NCBI GenBank assembly: GCA_905235305.1
Contig: CAJOLC010000052.1
Span: forward strand, 1 to 32,504
Source: an uncultured Bacteroidaceae bacterium
Lineage (GTDB): Bacteria > Bacteroidota > Bacteroidia > Bacteroidales > Bacteroidaceae
Direction of reading: 5' to 3'
DNA length: 32,504 bases
The translations under genes and the position numbers were made by a program. The stretch's first letter is position 1, and the number at the start of each line of letters is the position of its first letter. The notes below the pieces were generated by a model, which was not told where the DNA came from, did no database searches, and saw only the letters and a list, made by a program, of their open reading frames with translations. Below are positions 23,869 through 30,521 of the stretch, piece by piece.

Positions 23869-23885
23869 GCACCGTCGGTGCTTTT
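23869..23885 (+). terminator. Short hairpin with T tail
   Basis: GCACC, loop GTC, GGTGC, then TTTT at 23882-23885. It could end the manA transcript. Confidence 0.45.
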
Positions 23886-23957
23886 CCCCGGACAGAAATA
23901 AATCAAATGAATCGAAAGCGTGCTACGCACGCGGTGGACGTTTTCGCGGGGCGTTTT

Positions 23958-24017
23958 CTGTCTTTTCTGTCTTTTCGGAGCGGCTTTCTATTGCCGCTCC
24001 TTCTTGACAGAACAGAC
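23958..24017 (-). terminator. Long hairpin after the FGE-type gene
   Basis: The inner stem GGAGCGGC/GCCGCTCC (23977-23984 with 23993-24000) is perfect. Outer short stems CTGTC/GACAG (23967-23971 with 24006-24010) and GTCT/AGAC (23960-23963 with 24014-24017) extend it. It lies 33 bases after the minus-strand FGE-type gene; a tract reading AAAAAGCGTTTTTT on the minus strand lies between them. Confidence 0.55.
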
Positions 24018-24049
24018 AAAAAACGCTTTTTCTTTTTGAAGGAAAGAAA

Positions 24050-25516
24050 CTATAGGGCAAGGCGCAGGCCAAGGCTGCTGTACGTGCTCGACGGCGAGTT
24101 GCTGTCGCGGTTCGCCACACGGCAGCCCGCAGCGTAGTTGCACCAGCTGCCCCCGCGGAACACGCGGTCAGAGCCCGATGACGGCCCGGTGGGATTCGTC
24201 TGGCTGCCGCTGCCGTAGTCACCGTACCAGTCCTGACACCACTCCCACACGTTGCCGCTCATGTCGTAGATACCAAGCTCGTTGGGAGCCTTGGTGGCAA
24301 CGGGTTGAGTTCCATAGCCTGCTGTGCCACTTGATTGAGAGGGAATGTTGTCCCAATACCATGCCACGTCGCCAATGGTGCTGCTGCTGCCGGAGAAGAT
24401 GTAGCCTTGGCTCTGTGTGCCGCCGCGGGCGGCGAACTCCCATTCTGCCTCCGTGGGCATACGGAACGTCTTCCCCGTCATCTGGTTCAGCTTCGTGATG
24501 AACGTCTGGCAGTCGTTCCAGCTAATGTAGTAAGCCGGGTAGTTGTCGCCAAGGCCGTACGTCGTGCTCCAACTGCTGCTGCTCGTGGGCTTCGCGCCCA
24601 TCACGGCATACCACAGGGCCTGCGTCACCTCCGTCTCGCCCATCCAGTAGTCGCTCAGCGTGACGAGGTGCGTAGGCTTCTCGTCGCTGTCGGGCGTGTA
24701 GACGTTGCTCTGCTCGACGGTCGTACCCATCGTGAACGTGCCGCCCGCCACCTTCTTCATCTTGAACGTCACGCCGTCCACCGTGAAGGTCTGCTCGTCC
24801 TCCACCGCAGGCTCGCCTACCGTCACCAGACACTCAGCCGTCACGCTGCTGCCGTCCGTGGCAGAGCAGGTGATGACGCAGGTGCCGTTGGCAACTGCTT
24901 CAACATAGACCTTGTTGCCTGCAGGCGTGACGGTCGCAACCGCCTCGTCGCTGCTCGACCACGTCACGGTCTTGTTCTCAGCATCTTCGGGCGCAACAGT
25001 CCACGTAAGCGTCTTCACGTCGCCCGCATTCATCGTCAGTTCTGTCTCGCTGAGCGTGATGCCCGTCACGAGCTGCGGCGGCTGCGTGGCGCTCCACACG
25101 CTGAACGTCGTGCTGCCAAACGTGCTGACGACAAGCTCTTCTGCCGTCACCTTGTGGACGCGGAGAACCCGCTTGAGCTGGTTCGAAGAATTGTAGACAA
25201 GCACCTCGCCACGATAAGGCAGGAACTCGTAGATGCCATCGGCGATGTAGTCCGTCGTGCCGTCCTCGCGGAACGTCACCGACGAGCTGTGACTCTTGTA
25301 CCACTTGCCCACGATAAGGCTGTTGACGGGCGTGAAGGGGCCGAGGTCGTAGTCCTCGCCCGCGCCGTTGTAGAACACGATGCTGTCCGACTTGACACTG
25401 TACTGCGCCACTGTTCCGTCACTCTTGTACACGCGGAAGCCCTGAGCGGCTGCCGTCTGAATGCCTGCCACAAGAAGAAGCAAGGCAAACGAAAGAAAAA
25501 GAAAATGTCTTTTCAT
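24050..25516 (-). CDS. Secreted Ig-like (Big_2) plus FGE-sulfatase domain protein with a variable-region-like C-terminus
   Basis: A 488-residue secreted protein. A signal peptide (1-25, cleavage after AAAQ) leads to a Prevotella-style opening (FRVYKSDGTVAQYSVKSDSIVF). A Big_2-type Ig domain follows (about 151-233, TGITLSETELTMNAGDVKTL to ATVTPAGNK), then a formylglycine-generating-enzyme/SUMF1-type domain (247-488): GGTFTMGTT, WMGETEVTQALWYAVMG, FRMPTEAEWEFAARGG, LGIYDMSGNVWEWC. The last 38 residues (FRGGSWCNYAAGCRVANRD and onward) have the layout of diversity-generating retroelement targets: fixed GGSW, CRVANR and LRLA around positions encoded mostly by codons ending in C. No reverse transcriptase or template is in the window. 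Catalytic cysteines of true FGE are not obvious, so a binding role is likely. Confidence 0.82.
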   Translation of the reverse strand: MKRHFLFLSFALLLLVAGIQTAAAQGFRVYKSDGTVAQYSVKSDSIVFYNGAGEDYDLGPFTPVNSLIVGKWYKSHSSSVTFREDGTTDYIADGIYEFLPYRGEVLVYNSSNQLKRVLRVHKVTAEELVVSTFGSTTFSVWSATQPPQLVTGITLSETELTMNAGDVKTLTWTVAPEDAENKTVTWSSSDEAVATVTPAGNKVYVEAVANGTCVITCSATDGSSVTAECLVTVGEPAVEDEQTFTVDGVTFKMKKVAGGTFTMGTTVEQSNVYTPDSDEKPTHLVTLSDYWMGETEVTQALWYAVMGAKPTSSSSWSTTYGLGDNYPAYYISWNDCQTFITKLNQMTGKTFRMPTEAEWEFAARGGTQSQGYIFSGSSSTIGDVAWYWDNIPSQSSGTAGYGTQPVATKAPNELGIYDMSGNVWEWCQDWYGDYGSGSQTNPTGPSSGSDRVFRGGSWCNYAAGCRVANRDSNSPSSTYSSLGLRLAL

Positions 25517-25567
25517 TTGAATGGATAATTATTAGTGGTTTTACATTATTTTTATCTATAATCAGCG

Positions 25568-25598
25568 CCAAGATAGGCAATTCCTCTGAAATGACAAC
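25568..25598 (-). promoter_or_regulatory. Putative promoter for the FGE-type gene
   Basis: On the minus strand GTTG (25595-25598), a 19-base spacer and TATCTTGG (25568-25575) approximate the TTTG/TAnnTTTG pair, about 50 bases before the start at 25516. Each box has one deviation. Confidence 0.38.
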
Positions 25599-25704
25599 GA
25601 TAATTGCAAAGTTTCTTAGTGTAATTGCCAAAACTGTTCAATATGACGTCCACAATAGAAGCTTACGACACTTCTATTACCGCCGTTTACTCATCGAAAA
25701 GCAG

Positions 25705-25743
25705 AGATACAAAGAATCCTCCGAACTGCCAAGCAATTGGGAG
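25705..25743 (-). repeat. 39-bp direct repeat, copy 1
   Basis: This stretch is identical to 26448-26486 over 39 bases. The two copies bracket the toxin-antitoxin genes, 743 bases apart. It contains the nested inverted repeats CCAA-GCAA-TTGG and, in this copy only, an outer stem AAAGAATCCTC / GAGGATATCTTT with one bulged base. On the minus strand it has a -33-like TTGG and a weakened -7 (TATCTCTG) pointing to the FGE-type gene. Confidence 0.85.
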
Positions 25744-25783
25744 GATATCTTTAGGGGGATACAGTCAAATATATGCCAACGCA

Positions 25784-26175
25784 TTAGTATTCTTCTATCC
25801 TAATAACTTTCACCTTTGGGAACTCTATCTCGTTTAGGATTTTGAAATGCGAATCATTCGACACAATAAATTCAGCATTTCCGCAAATAGCACAATCGAC
25901 GAACTTATTGTCATCCGGATCTGACTGTATAAGATGGAAGAAATAGGCAGGAGCAACCTTTACCGTATTTTCGTTATTTACGATGGTATTGACAACAACT
26001 TCAGCGAACCAGGGACTTGTGTGTTTACTTAAAATCTCCGTATACTCAGCAAGAATCTCTGTGGTGACACACCATGCCACTTTACCATCAATGAAATCCG
26101 ACCATACCTGTGATAGGGGCTCTTAGATGCCACACACATCAGAAGGCAGTTTGTGTCTAAAACGATTCGTCTCAT
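25784..26175 (-). pseudogene. PIN-domain toxin of a type II toxin-antitoxin pair, frameshifted
   Basis: PIN-domain toxins are RNases that use a cluster of acidic residues. From the ATG at 26175 the frame reads MRRIVLDTNCLL, with the first catalytic Asp, to SPYHR. It then loses register at the GG at 26107-26108. Adding one G restores VWSDFIDGKVAWCVTTEILAEY and the rest (DPDDNKFVDCAI, FIVSNDSHF), giving 130 residues, a normal length with the acidic residues in place. The shorter in-phase frame alone (from 26080) lacks the first Asp. The start overlaps the antitoxin stop by one base (TGATG). It is broken as sequenced unless the missing base is an assembly error. Confidence 0.8.
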
Positions 26176-26408
26176 CAGGCATGGATATATGGAGTACGCA
26201 TGTGTTCTTTACCCCATTCCTCGATTTTCTCATTGCTTATCTTTCCTGATTCCCATAGACGGTCTGCTTCTGCATCAACCTCTTTGGAATAGAAATCGAA
26301 CAGGGCTTTTTTTAATGCCTTCAGTGACTCTTCGGTATTACATCTGTTTAGCATCTCCAATATATGAAGTTGTCCGATGTTGAATATCGTTGGTTGTACT
26401 GATGCCAT
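26175..26408 (-). CDS. Antitoxin partner of the PIN toxin
   Basis: A 77-residue small protein starting MASVQPTIFNIGQLHILEML and ending KEHMRTPYIHA. It is helical, with acidic segments (SKEVDAEADRLWESGKISNEKIEEW). I assign it as antitoxin from its size and from the one-base TGATG overlap with the PIN gene; the sequence family was recognised only loosely. The frame is open to 26447, but that start would lie inside the -7 element at 26445-26452, so the Met at 26408 is used. If the toxin is dead, this gene may be an orphan antitoxin. Confidence 0.75.
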   Translation of the reverse strand: MASVQPTIFNIGQLHILEMLNRCNTEESLKALKKALFDFYSKEVDAEADRLWESGKISNEKIEEWGKEHMRTPYIHA

Positions 26409-26444
26409 ATTCTTTCGTTTAAGGATTATATCATAATATCGCCA

Positions 26445-26475
26445 CAAAGATACAAAGAATCCTCCGAACTGCCAA
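26445..26475 (-). promoter_or_regulatory. Promoter of the toxin-antitoxin operon, inside the 39-bp repeat
   Basis: On the minus strand TTGG (26472-26475), a 19-base spacer and TATCTTTG (26445-26452, exact TAnnTTTG). The antitoxin start is 36 bases further. Most of the promoter lies within repeat copy 2, so the repeat may be a mobile or duplicated promoter. Confidence 0.6.
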
Positions 26476-26486
26476 GCAATTGGGAG
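26448..26486 (-). repeat. 39-bp direct repeat, copy 2
   Basis: Identical over 39 bases to 25705-25743. It overlaps the promoter of the antitoxin gene. The outer hairpin arm seen in copy 1 is not preserved here (ATTTTC replaces GATATC after the repeat). Confidence 0.85.
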
Positions 26487-26565
26487 ATTTTCTTCCTCGG
26501 GCGGTGCCGAATGGCGCTTTTTGTGGCACGAGATTGCTCTTTTTAGGAAAATAATCCTTGAAACA

Positions 26566-26597
26566 TTTGGTTAATATGAGGAAAAACCGTATCTTTG
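26566..26597 (+). promoter_or_regulatory. Bacteroidota-type promoter of rplU-rpmA
   Basis: TTTG at 26566-26569, a 20-base spacer and TATCTTTG at 26590-26597 match the consensus closely. It gives a leader of about 85 bases before the rplU ATG. Confidence 0.8.
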
Positions 26598-26603
26598 CAC
26601 CCG

Positions 26604-26688
26604 ATTTATGCCGTAGAGGCTCGAAAAAGAGGGTCACGAGTTGGCTCCGCCCCGCGGTCGAAACCCGTTATAAATAATTAATTAAACA
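26604..26688 (+). promoter_or_regulatory. rplU 5' leader, possibly structured
   Basis: The leader holds a GC-rich core in which GGGTCACGA can pair with TCGAAACCC (with a small internal loop) around a C/G-rich loop, then a plain AT-rich run-up to the ATG. Ribosomal protein leaders often bind their own product, but I do not recognise this as a named motif. Confidence 0.35.
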
Positions 26689-27003
26689 ATGTACGCAATC
26701 GTAGAGATTAACGGTCAGCAGTTCCGCGTGGAGGAAGGCAAGAAGATTTTCGTCCACCACATTGCCGATGCTGAGGCAGGCAAGACTGTTGAATTTGAGA
26801 ATGTGTTGTTGGTCGATAACGGCACCGTCACTGTGGGCACTCCCACTGTAGCAGGCGCAAAGGTTACGGCCGAAGTTGTATCACCCCTGGTCAAGGGCGA
26901 CAAGGTGCTCGTCTTCCACAAGAAGCGTCGCAAGGGCTATCGCAAGCTCAACGGCCATCGCCAGCAGTTCACCGAACTGACCATCAAGGGTATCAACGCT
27001 TAA
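26689..27003 (+). CDS. rplU: 50S ribosomal protein L21
   Basis: A 104-residue ribosomal protein, the usual length. It starts [20 protein letters not shown] and continues through [16 protein letters not shown] and the basic [19 protein letters not shown], which contacts 23S rRNA. It follows a strong promoter and a leader of about 90 bases, and precedes rpmA by 30 bases, the near-universal bacterial order. Confidence 0.98.
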   Translation: MYAIVEINGQQFRVEEGKKIFVHHIADAEAGKTVEFENVLLVDNGTVTVGTPTVAGAKVTAEVVSPLVKGDKVLVFHKKRRKGYRKLNGHRQQFTELTIKGINA

Positions 27004-27033
27004 AATGTTTAACACTCTAAAAGACTTAACAAC

Positions 27034-27297
27034 ATGGCACATAAAAAAGGTGTAGGTAGTTCTAAGAACGGTCGCGAATCGGCTGCTCAGAGATTAGGTG
27101 TTAAGATTTTCGGTGGCGAGAAGTGCATCGCAGGCAACATCATCGTTCGTCAGCGTGGTACACGTCACTATCCTGGCACTAACGTTGCTATGGGCAAGGA
27201 CAACACGCTCTATGCTCTCGTTGACGGAACAGTGCAGTTCAAGAGAGGTCGCCTCGACCGCAGTACTGTAAGTGTTGTTCCGACTGCTGAAGCATAA
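27034..27297 (+). CDS. rpmA: 50S ribosomal protein L27
   Basis: An 87-residue ribosomal protein. The N-terminus [19 protein letters not shown] reaches the peptidyl-transferase centre. It has no Firmicute-type cleaved leader. The rest ([36 protein letters not shown]) matches the family. It follows rplU closely and ends before a strong terminator hairpin. Confidence 0.98.
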   Translation: MAHKKGVGSSKNGRESAAQRLGVKIFGGEKCIAGNIIVRQRGTRHYPGTNVAMGKDNTLYALVDGTVQFKRGRLDRSTVSVVPTAEA

Positions 27298-27344
27298 GGG
27301 CATCCATGCTCACGCAAACAACAAGCACACAATTCTAACACAAG

Positions 27345-27385
27345 GTCCCCTCATGCTTCATGCACTGAGGGGACTATGCTTTTAT
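27345..27385 (+). terminator. Terminator of rplU-rpmA
   Basis: A perfect 9-bp stem GTCCCCTCA (27345-27353) / TGAGGGGAC (27366-27374) with a 12-base loop, followed by TATGCTTTTATAT. Confidence 0.7.
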
Positions 27386-27390
27386 ATCAA

Positions 27391-27476
27391 TTCATAATTC
27401 CTAATTCATAATAAGACTACGTCTTGAGTCTCACCGAAGAAACAACTATGAATTAAGAATTGACAATTATGAATTA
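27391..27476. repeat. AT-rich inverted repeat element upstream of menA
   Basis: TTCATAATTCCTAATTCATA (27391-27410) is roughly the reverse complement of parts of 27447-27476 (TATGAATTAAGAATT, then ATTATGAATTA). Between them lies a small hairpin AAGAC-TAC-GTCTT (27413-27425). The right arm ends two bases before the menA ATG. AATTATGAATTA-type repeats are, from memory, frequent between Bacteroidales genes. Confidence 0.5.
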
Positions 27477-27478
27477 AA

Positions 27479-28369
27479 ATGAAGGGGCATACTTTTAAGG
27501 AATGGATGCTTGCCACAAGACCTTGGTCTTTCCCTGCATCGACCATGCCCGTACTCGTGGCAATGATGTTCCTCTGGGCTGAAGGGCATGAAGTCTCCTG
27601 GTGGCTTGGCATCATGGCACTGGTGAACATCGTCCTTGTCCATGCGGCAGGCAATGTCTGGAGCGACTACCACGACTACAAGCGAGGTGTGGATACCCCC
27701 GACACTTACGGCATTCGCATCCTGACCGACGGGCAGTTCACACCTCGGGAAGTCTTCAGCCTCTCCGTCACCTTGCAAGTCGCTGCCATCCTGATGGGCT
27801 TGCTGATGGTCTGGCTCACTGGCATCACGCTGCTGTGGTTCGGCTTGGCAGGCATCGCACTCTCCTTGCTTTACCCTCCATTGAAGTACATGGCTCTCGG
27901 CGACCTCGTCATCTTGGTTTGCTATGCTCTACTGCCGATGCTTGGAACGACATTCATCTGTAGCGGCATCATCGTTCCAGAAGTCCTTTGGCTTGCCGTT
28001 CCTGTGGGAAGCATCACAGTCGCCATCCTTCACGTCAACAATGCCCGCGACATCGAGACAGACAGGCGAGCAGGCATTCGTACCTTTGCATTGCTGACAG
28101 GCAGGGCTACAGCCATCAATGTCTATCTCTTCGAACTGATTCTCCCCTACTGCTGGCTCTTGGTGACATTTATACAAGGTCACGTCAGTCCTTGGACGCT
28201 TTTGACACTCATCACTCTGCCGTTGGCTATTGGCAACTGCAAGAAGATGCTTTCCTGCAAGCGGGAGGGCATCGAGGCAATCGCCAAGCTCGACGAGGCG
28301 ACGGCGCAGCTGCAACTCGCTTTCAGTCTGACTCTTGCCATCGGTCTCATCATTGAAGCACTGACATAA
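27479..28369 (+). CDS. menA: 1,4-dihydroxy-2-naphthoate prenyltransferase
   Basis: A UbiA-superfamily integral membrane enzyme that joins a polyprenyl chain to dihydroxynaphthoate in menaquinone synthesis. The 296 residues form about eight or nine membrane segments. The first Asp-rich site is NVWSDYHDYKRGVDTPDTYG (about 58-77), and the second is NNARDIETDRRAGIRT, both as in MenA. The N-terminus FKEWMLATRPWSFPAS is typical. No other men genes are in the window. It is followed with no spacer by a 22-bp tandem array that leads into the CPBP gene. Confidence 0.93.
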   Translation: MKGHTFKEWMLATRPWSFPASTMPVLVAMMFLWAEGHEVSWWLGIMALVNIVLVHAAGNVWSDYHDYKRGVDTPDTYGIRILTDGQFTPREVFSLSVTLQVAAILMGLLMVWLTGITLLWFGLAGIALSLLYPPLKYMALGDLVILVCYALLPMLGTTFICSGIIVPEVLWLAVPVGSITVAILHVNNARDIETDRRAGIRTFALLTGRATAINVYLFELILPYCWLLVTFIQGHVSPWTLLTLITLPLAIGNCKKMLSCKREGIEAIAKLDEATAQLQLAFSLTLAIGLIIEALT

Positions 28370-28370
28370 C

Positions 28371-28436
28371 ACGAGTAAACAGCAAATTACTAACGAGTAA
28401 ATCGCAAACTACTAACGAGTAAATTATGAACTATAC
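28371..28436. repeat. Tandem array of three 22-bp units overlapping a start codon
   Basis: Units start at 28371, 28393 and 28415. All begin ACGAGTAAA, and the first two end AAATTACTA and AAACTACTA. At the junctions an inverted repeat TTACT-AACG-AGTAA appears. The array starts one base after the menA stop. Its third unit contains the ATG (28426) of the CPBP gene, so the first residues of that protein are repeat-encoded. Confidence 0.8.
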
Positions 28437-29106
28437 ACGAGAACATTTTGAACTTCCCACGCGACGCGACGCGACAACGCTCGTTGCGAGCCTGCTTGTA
28501 GCTGCTTTGCTGTGGTTCATCATGTTCTCGCCATGGACGGCTCCTCATGTGAACTTCTGGGTTTGCATGACCTGTTCGGCACTCATCCTCACTTGCCTCG
28601 CTTTTGCATTTGGCGGAAGCAAGTGCATCGGGACAGACATCGCTCCGAAAGACATGCCTCCCGCCACATTCACCTGTCTCTTGGGCATTGCCATCGCCGC
28701 AACACTTTGGGTTGTCTTCTTTGTCGGGGACAAAGTCTCACAACTTCTTTTCTCTTTTTCACGCGCGCAGGTAAACCTTATATATAATATAAAGGGAGGC
28801 GTCTCTCCTACCCTGCTTGCCTTGCTTCTGCTGCTCGTCATCGGGCCTGCTGAAGAGATATTCTGGCGAGGCTATGTGCAGAGAACTCTTGCAAAGTTCC
28901 AGTCGCCGTTTGTCGCTTTCCTGCTGACCACAGCCTGCTACACCGCAGTCCATCTGCCATCGGGCAACCTCATGCTCATCATGGCCGCCCTCGTCTGCGG
29001 CATCGCATGGGGCGGTCTCTACTGGCTCATGCCCAACCAACTGAGGACGATCATCATCAGTCATGCCCTTTGGGATGTGGCTGCATTCGTGTGGTTGCCG
29101 TTCTGA
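28426..29106 (+). CDS. CPBP family intramembrane metalloprotease
   Basis: A 226-residue membrane protein of the CAAX-prenyl-protease/bacteriocin-processing (Abi) family. Motif 1 is EEIFWRGYVQR (about 144-154), with the paired Glu and Arg. Motif 2 is in YTAVHLPSGN, and motif 3 is SHALWDVAAF near the C-terminus. About six hydrophobic segments are visible. Family members process membrane proteins or give bacteriocin immunity; the target here is unknown. The ATG lies inside the third unit of the 22-bp array. It may share a transcript with menA. Confidence 0.87.
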   Translation: MNYTREHFELPTRRDATTLVASLLVAALLWFIMFSPWTAPHVNFWVCMTCSALILTCLAFAFGGSKCIGTDIAPKDMPPATFTCLLGIAIAATLWVVFFVGDKVSQLLFSFSRAQVNLIYNIKGGVSPTLLALLLLLVIGPAEEIFWRGYVQRTLAKFQSPFVAFLLTTACYTAVHLPSGNLMLIMAALVCGIAWGGLYWLMPNQLRTIIISHALWDVAAFVWLPF

Positions 29107-29170
29107 AGAAAAGGTGAAAAAGTAAAAAAGTAAAAAGGTGAAATAAATCGTCAAATAGTAAATATACAAG

Positions 29171-30490
29171 ATGTTAACACTTAAACTCATCAATGAAGAA
29201 ACCGAACGCGTCATCGCTGGTTTGGAGAAGAAGCACTTCACAGGTGCCCGCGAGGCAATAGACGAGGTCATTGCCGTCGACAAGGCACGTCGTCAGGCAC
29301 AGACTGAGCTTGACCAGAACCTTTCTGCCGCTAAGAAGCTGGCTGCCGAGATAGGTCTGCTCATGAAGCAAGGCAAGCGCGAGGAGGCTGACAGCGTCAA
29401 GGAGAAAGTCGCCGCGCTGAAAGAAACCAACAAGGAACTGGAGAACAAGAAGGAAACTTCCGAGCAGGAACTGACCCGTCTGCTCTGTCAGATTCCCAAC
29501 ATTCCCTACGATGAAGTGCCTGAAGGCTCATGTGCCGAGGACAACTGGGTCGTGAAGTCCAACCTCAAGGAATGTGTCATCGGTAAAGACACCGTTGGTA
29601 ATTGGGATGCAAATCCCGTCATAGAGTCAGCAAAGCTGCCGCACTGGGAGCTCGCAAAGAAGTACAATCTCATCGACTTCGACCTTGGCGTGAAGATAAC
29701 AGGCGCAGGTTTTCCGGTCTATCGCGGCAAAGGAGCAAGGCTTCAACGTGCATTAATTGATTTCTTCTTGGACGAGGCGCAGAAGTCTGGCTATGAAGAA
29801 ATTATGCCTCCTACTGTTGTGAATGCCGCCTCGGGCTATGGTACGGGACAGCTTCCCGACAAGGAAGGCCAGATGTATCATTGTGAGGTGGACGACCTCT
29901 ACCTTATTCCGACGGCCGAAGTGCCCGTGACAAACATCTATCGCGACGTGATTCTCGACGAAAAGGATCTGCCCGTCAAGAACTGTGCCTACACGCAATG
30001 TTTCCGTCGCGAAGCAGGAAGTTATGGCAAGGATGTGCGTGGACTGAACCGCCTGCACGAGTTCAGCAAGATAGAAATTGTGCGCATCGACACGCCCGAG
30101 CACAGTGCCGAGAGCCACAAGGAGATGTTAGCACATGTGGAAGGACTCTTGCAGAAGCTCGAGCTCCCCTATCGAATCCTTCGTCTTTGTGGTGGCGACC
30201 AGAGCTTCACCAGTGCAATCTGCTACGACTTTGAAGTTTATAGTGAGGCACAGAAACGTTGGCTCGAAGTCAGCTCCGTGTCAAACTTCGACACATATCA
30301 GGCCAATCGCCTCAAGTGTCGCGTGCGTCGCACAGCAACTGGCAAGACAGAACTCTGCCATACTCTCAACGGATCTGCCCTCGCTTTGCCGCGCATCGTG
30401 GCTTCTATCTTGGAAAACAACCAGACAGAACAAGGCATCCGTGTCCCCAAGGCACTTGTCCCCTATATGGGTTGCGACATGATAAATTAA
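29171..30490 (+). CDS. serS: Serine--tRNA ligase
   Basis: Charges tRNA-Ser, a class II synthetase. The 439 residues include the N-terminal antiparallel coiled coil (about 28-115, rich in Lys/Glu/Ala) that grips the long variable arm. The catalytic core follows, with the TAEVPVTN segment, motif 2 CFRREAGSYGKDVRGLNRLHEF and motif 3 LNGSALALPRIVASILENNQ. The upstream 65-base gap is made of A-rich repeats around GTGAAAAAGTAAAAAAG with no clear promoter. The NfnSL-type gene begins 31 bases later. Confidence 0.97.
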   Translation: MLTLKLINEETERVIAGLEKKHFTGAREAIDEVIAVDKARRQAQTELDQNLSAAKKLAAEIGLLMKQGKREEADSVKEKVAALKETNKELENKKETSEQELTRLLCQIPNIPYDEVPEGSCAEDNWVVKSNLKECVIGKDTVGNWDANPVIESAKLPHWELAKKYNLIDFDLGVKITGAGFPVYRGKGARLQRALIDFFLDEAQKSGYEEIMPPTVVNAASGYGTGQLPDKEGQMYHCEVDDLYLIPTAEVPVTNIYRDVILDEKDLPVKNCAYTQCFRREAGSYGKDVRGLNRLHEFSKIEIVRIDTPEHSAESHKEMLAHVEGLLQKLELPYRILRLCGGDQSFTSAICYDFEVYSEAQKRWLEVSSVSNFDTYQANRLKCRVRRTATGKTELCHTLNGSALALPRIVASILENNQTEQGIRVPKALVPYMGCDMIN

Positions 30491-30521
30491 TAAGGATAAC
30501 AGATAATAAAGACGATAAACT

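Larger units (their letters stand above)
23704..24049. other. Gene-free interval between manA and the FGE-type gene
   Basis: No gene is seen. The interval holds terminator-like hairpins for manA, a short array of 9-base units (ACGAATTAC, ACTAATTGC, ACGAATTCT at about 23744-23770), a one-mismatch copy of the CGACGCAAGTCAA motif (23810-23822), an AGACGG/CCGTCT hairpin (23838-23858) and the long hairpin described for the minus strand. Confidence 0.6.

Noticed and set aside
24335-25528. A 397-codon open frame on the plus strand opposite the FGE-type gene
   Set aside because: Its product is Arg/His/Ala-rich without domain signals. The minus-strand frame has a signal peptide, Ig-like and FGE motifs. 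High GC of the real gene leaves its opposite strand open.
25705-26486. Insertion sequence with direct-repeat ends
   Set aside because: No transposase lies between the 39-bp repeats, and they carry a promoter rather than inverted ends, so an IS call is not supported.
29107-29170. A sixth 22-bp array before serS
   Set aside because: The A-rich repeats around GTGAAAAAGTAAAAAAG recur at about 24 bases and at shorter irregular steps, with no palindromic core, so they do not fit the pattern.
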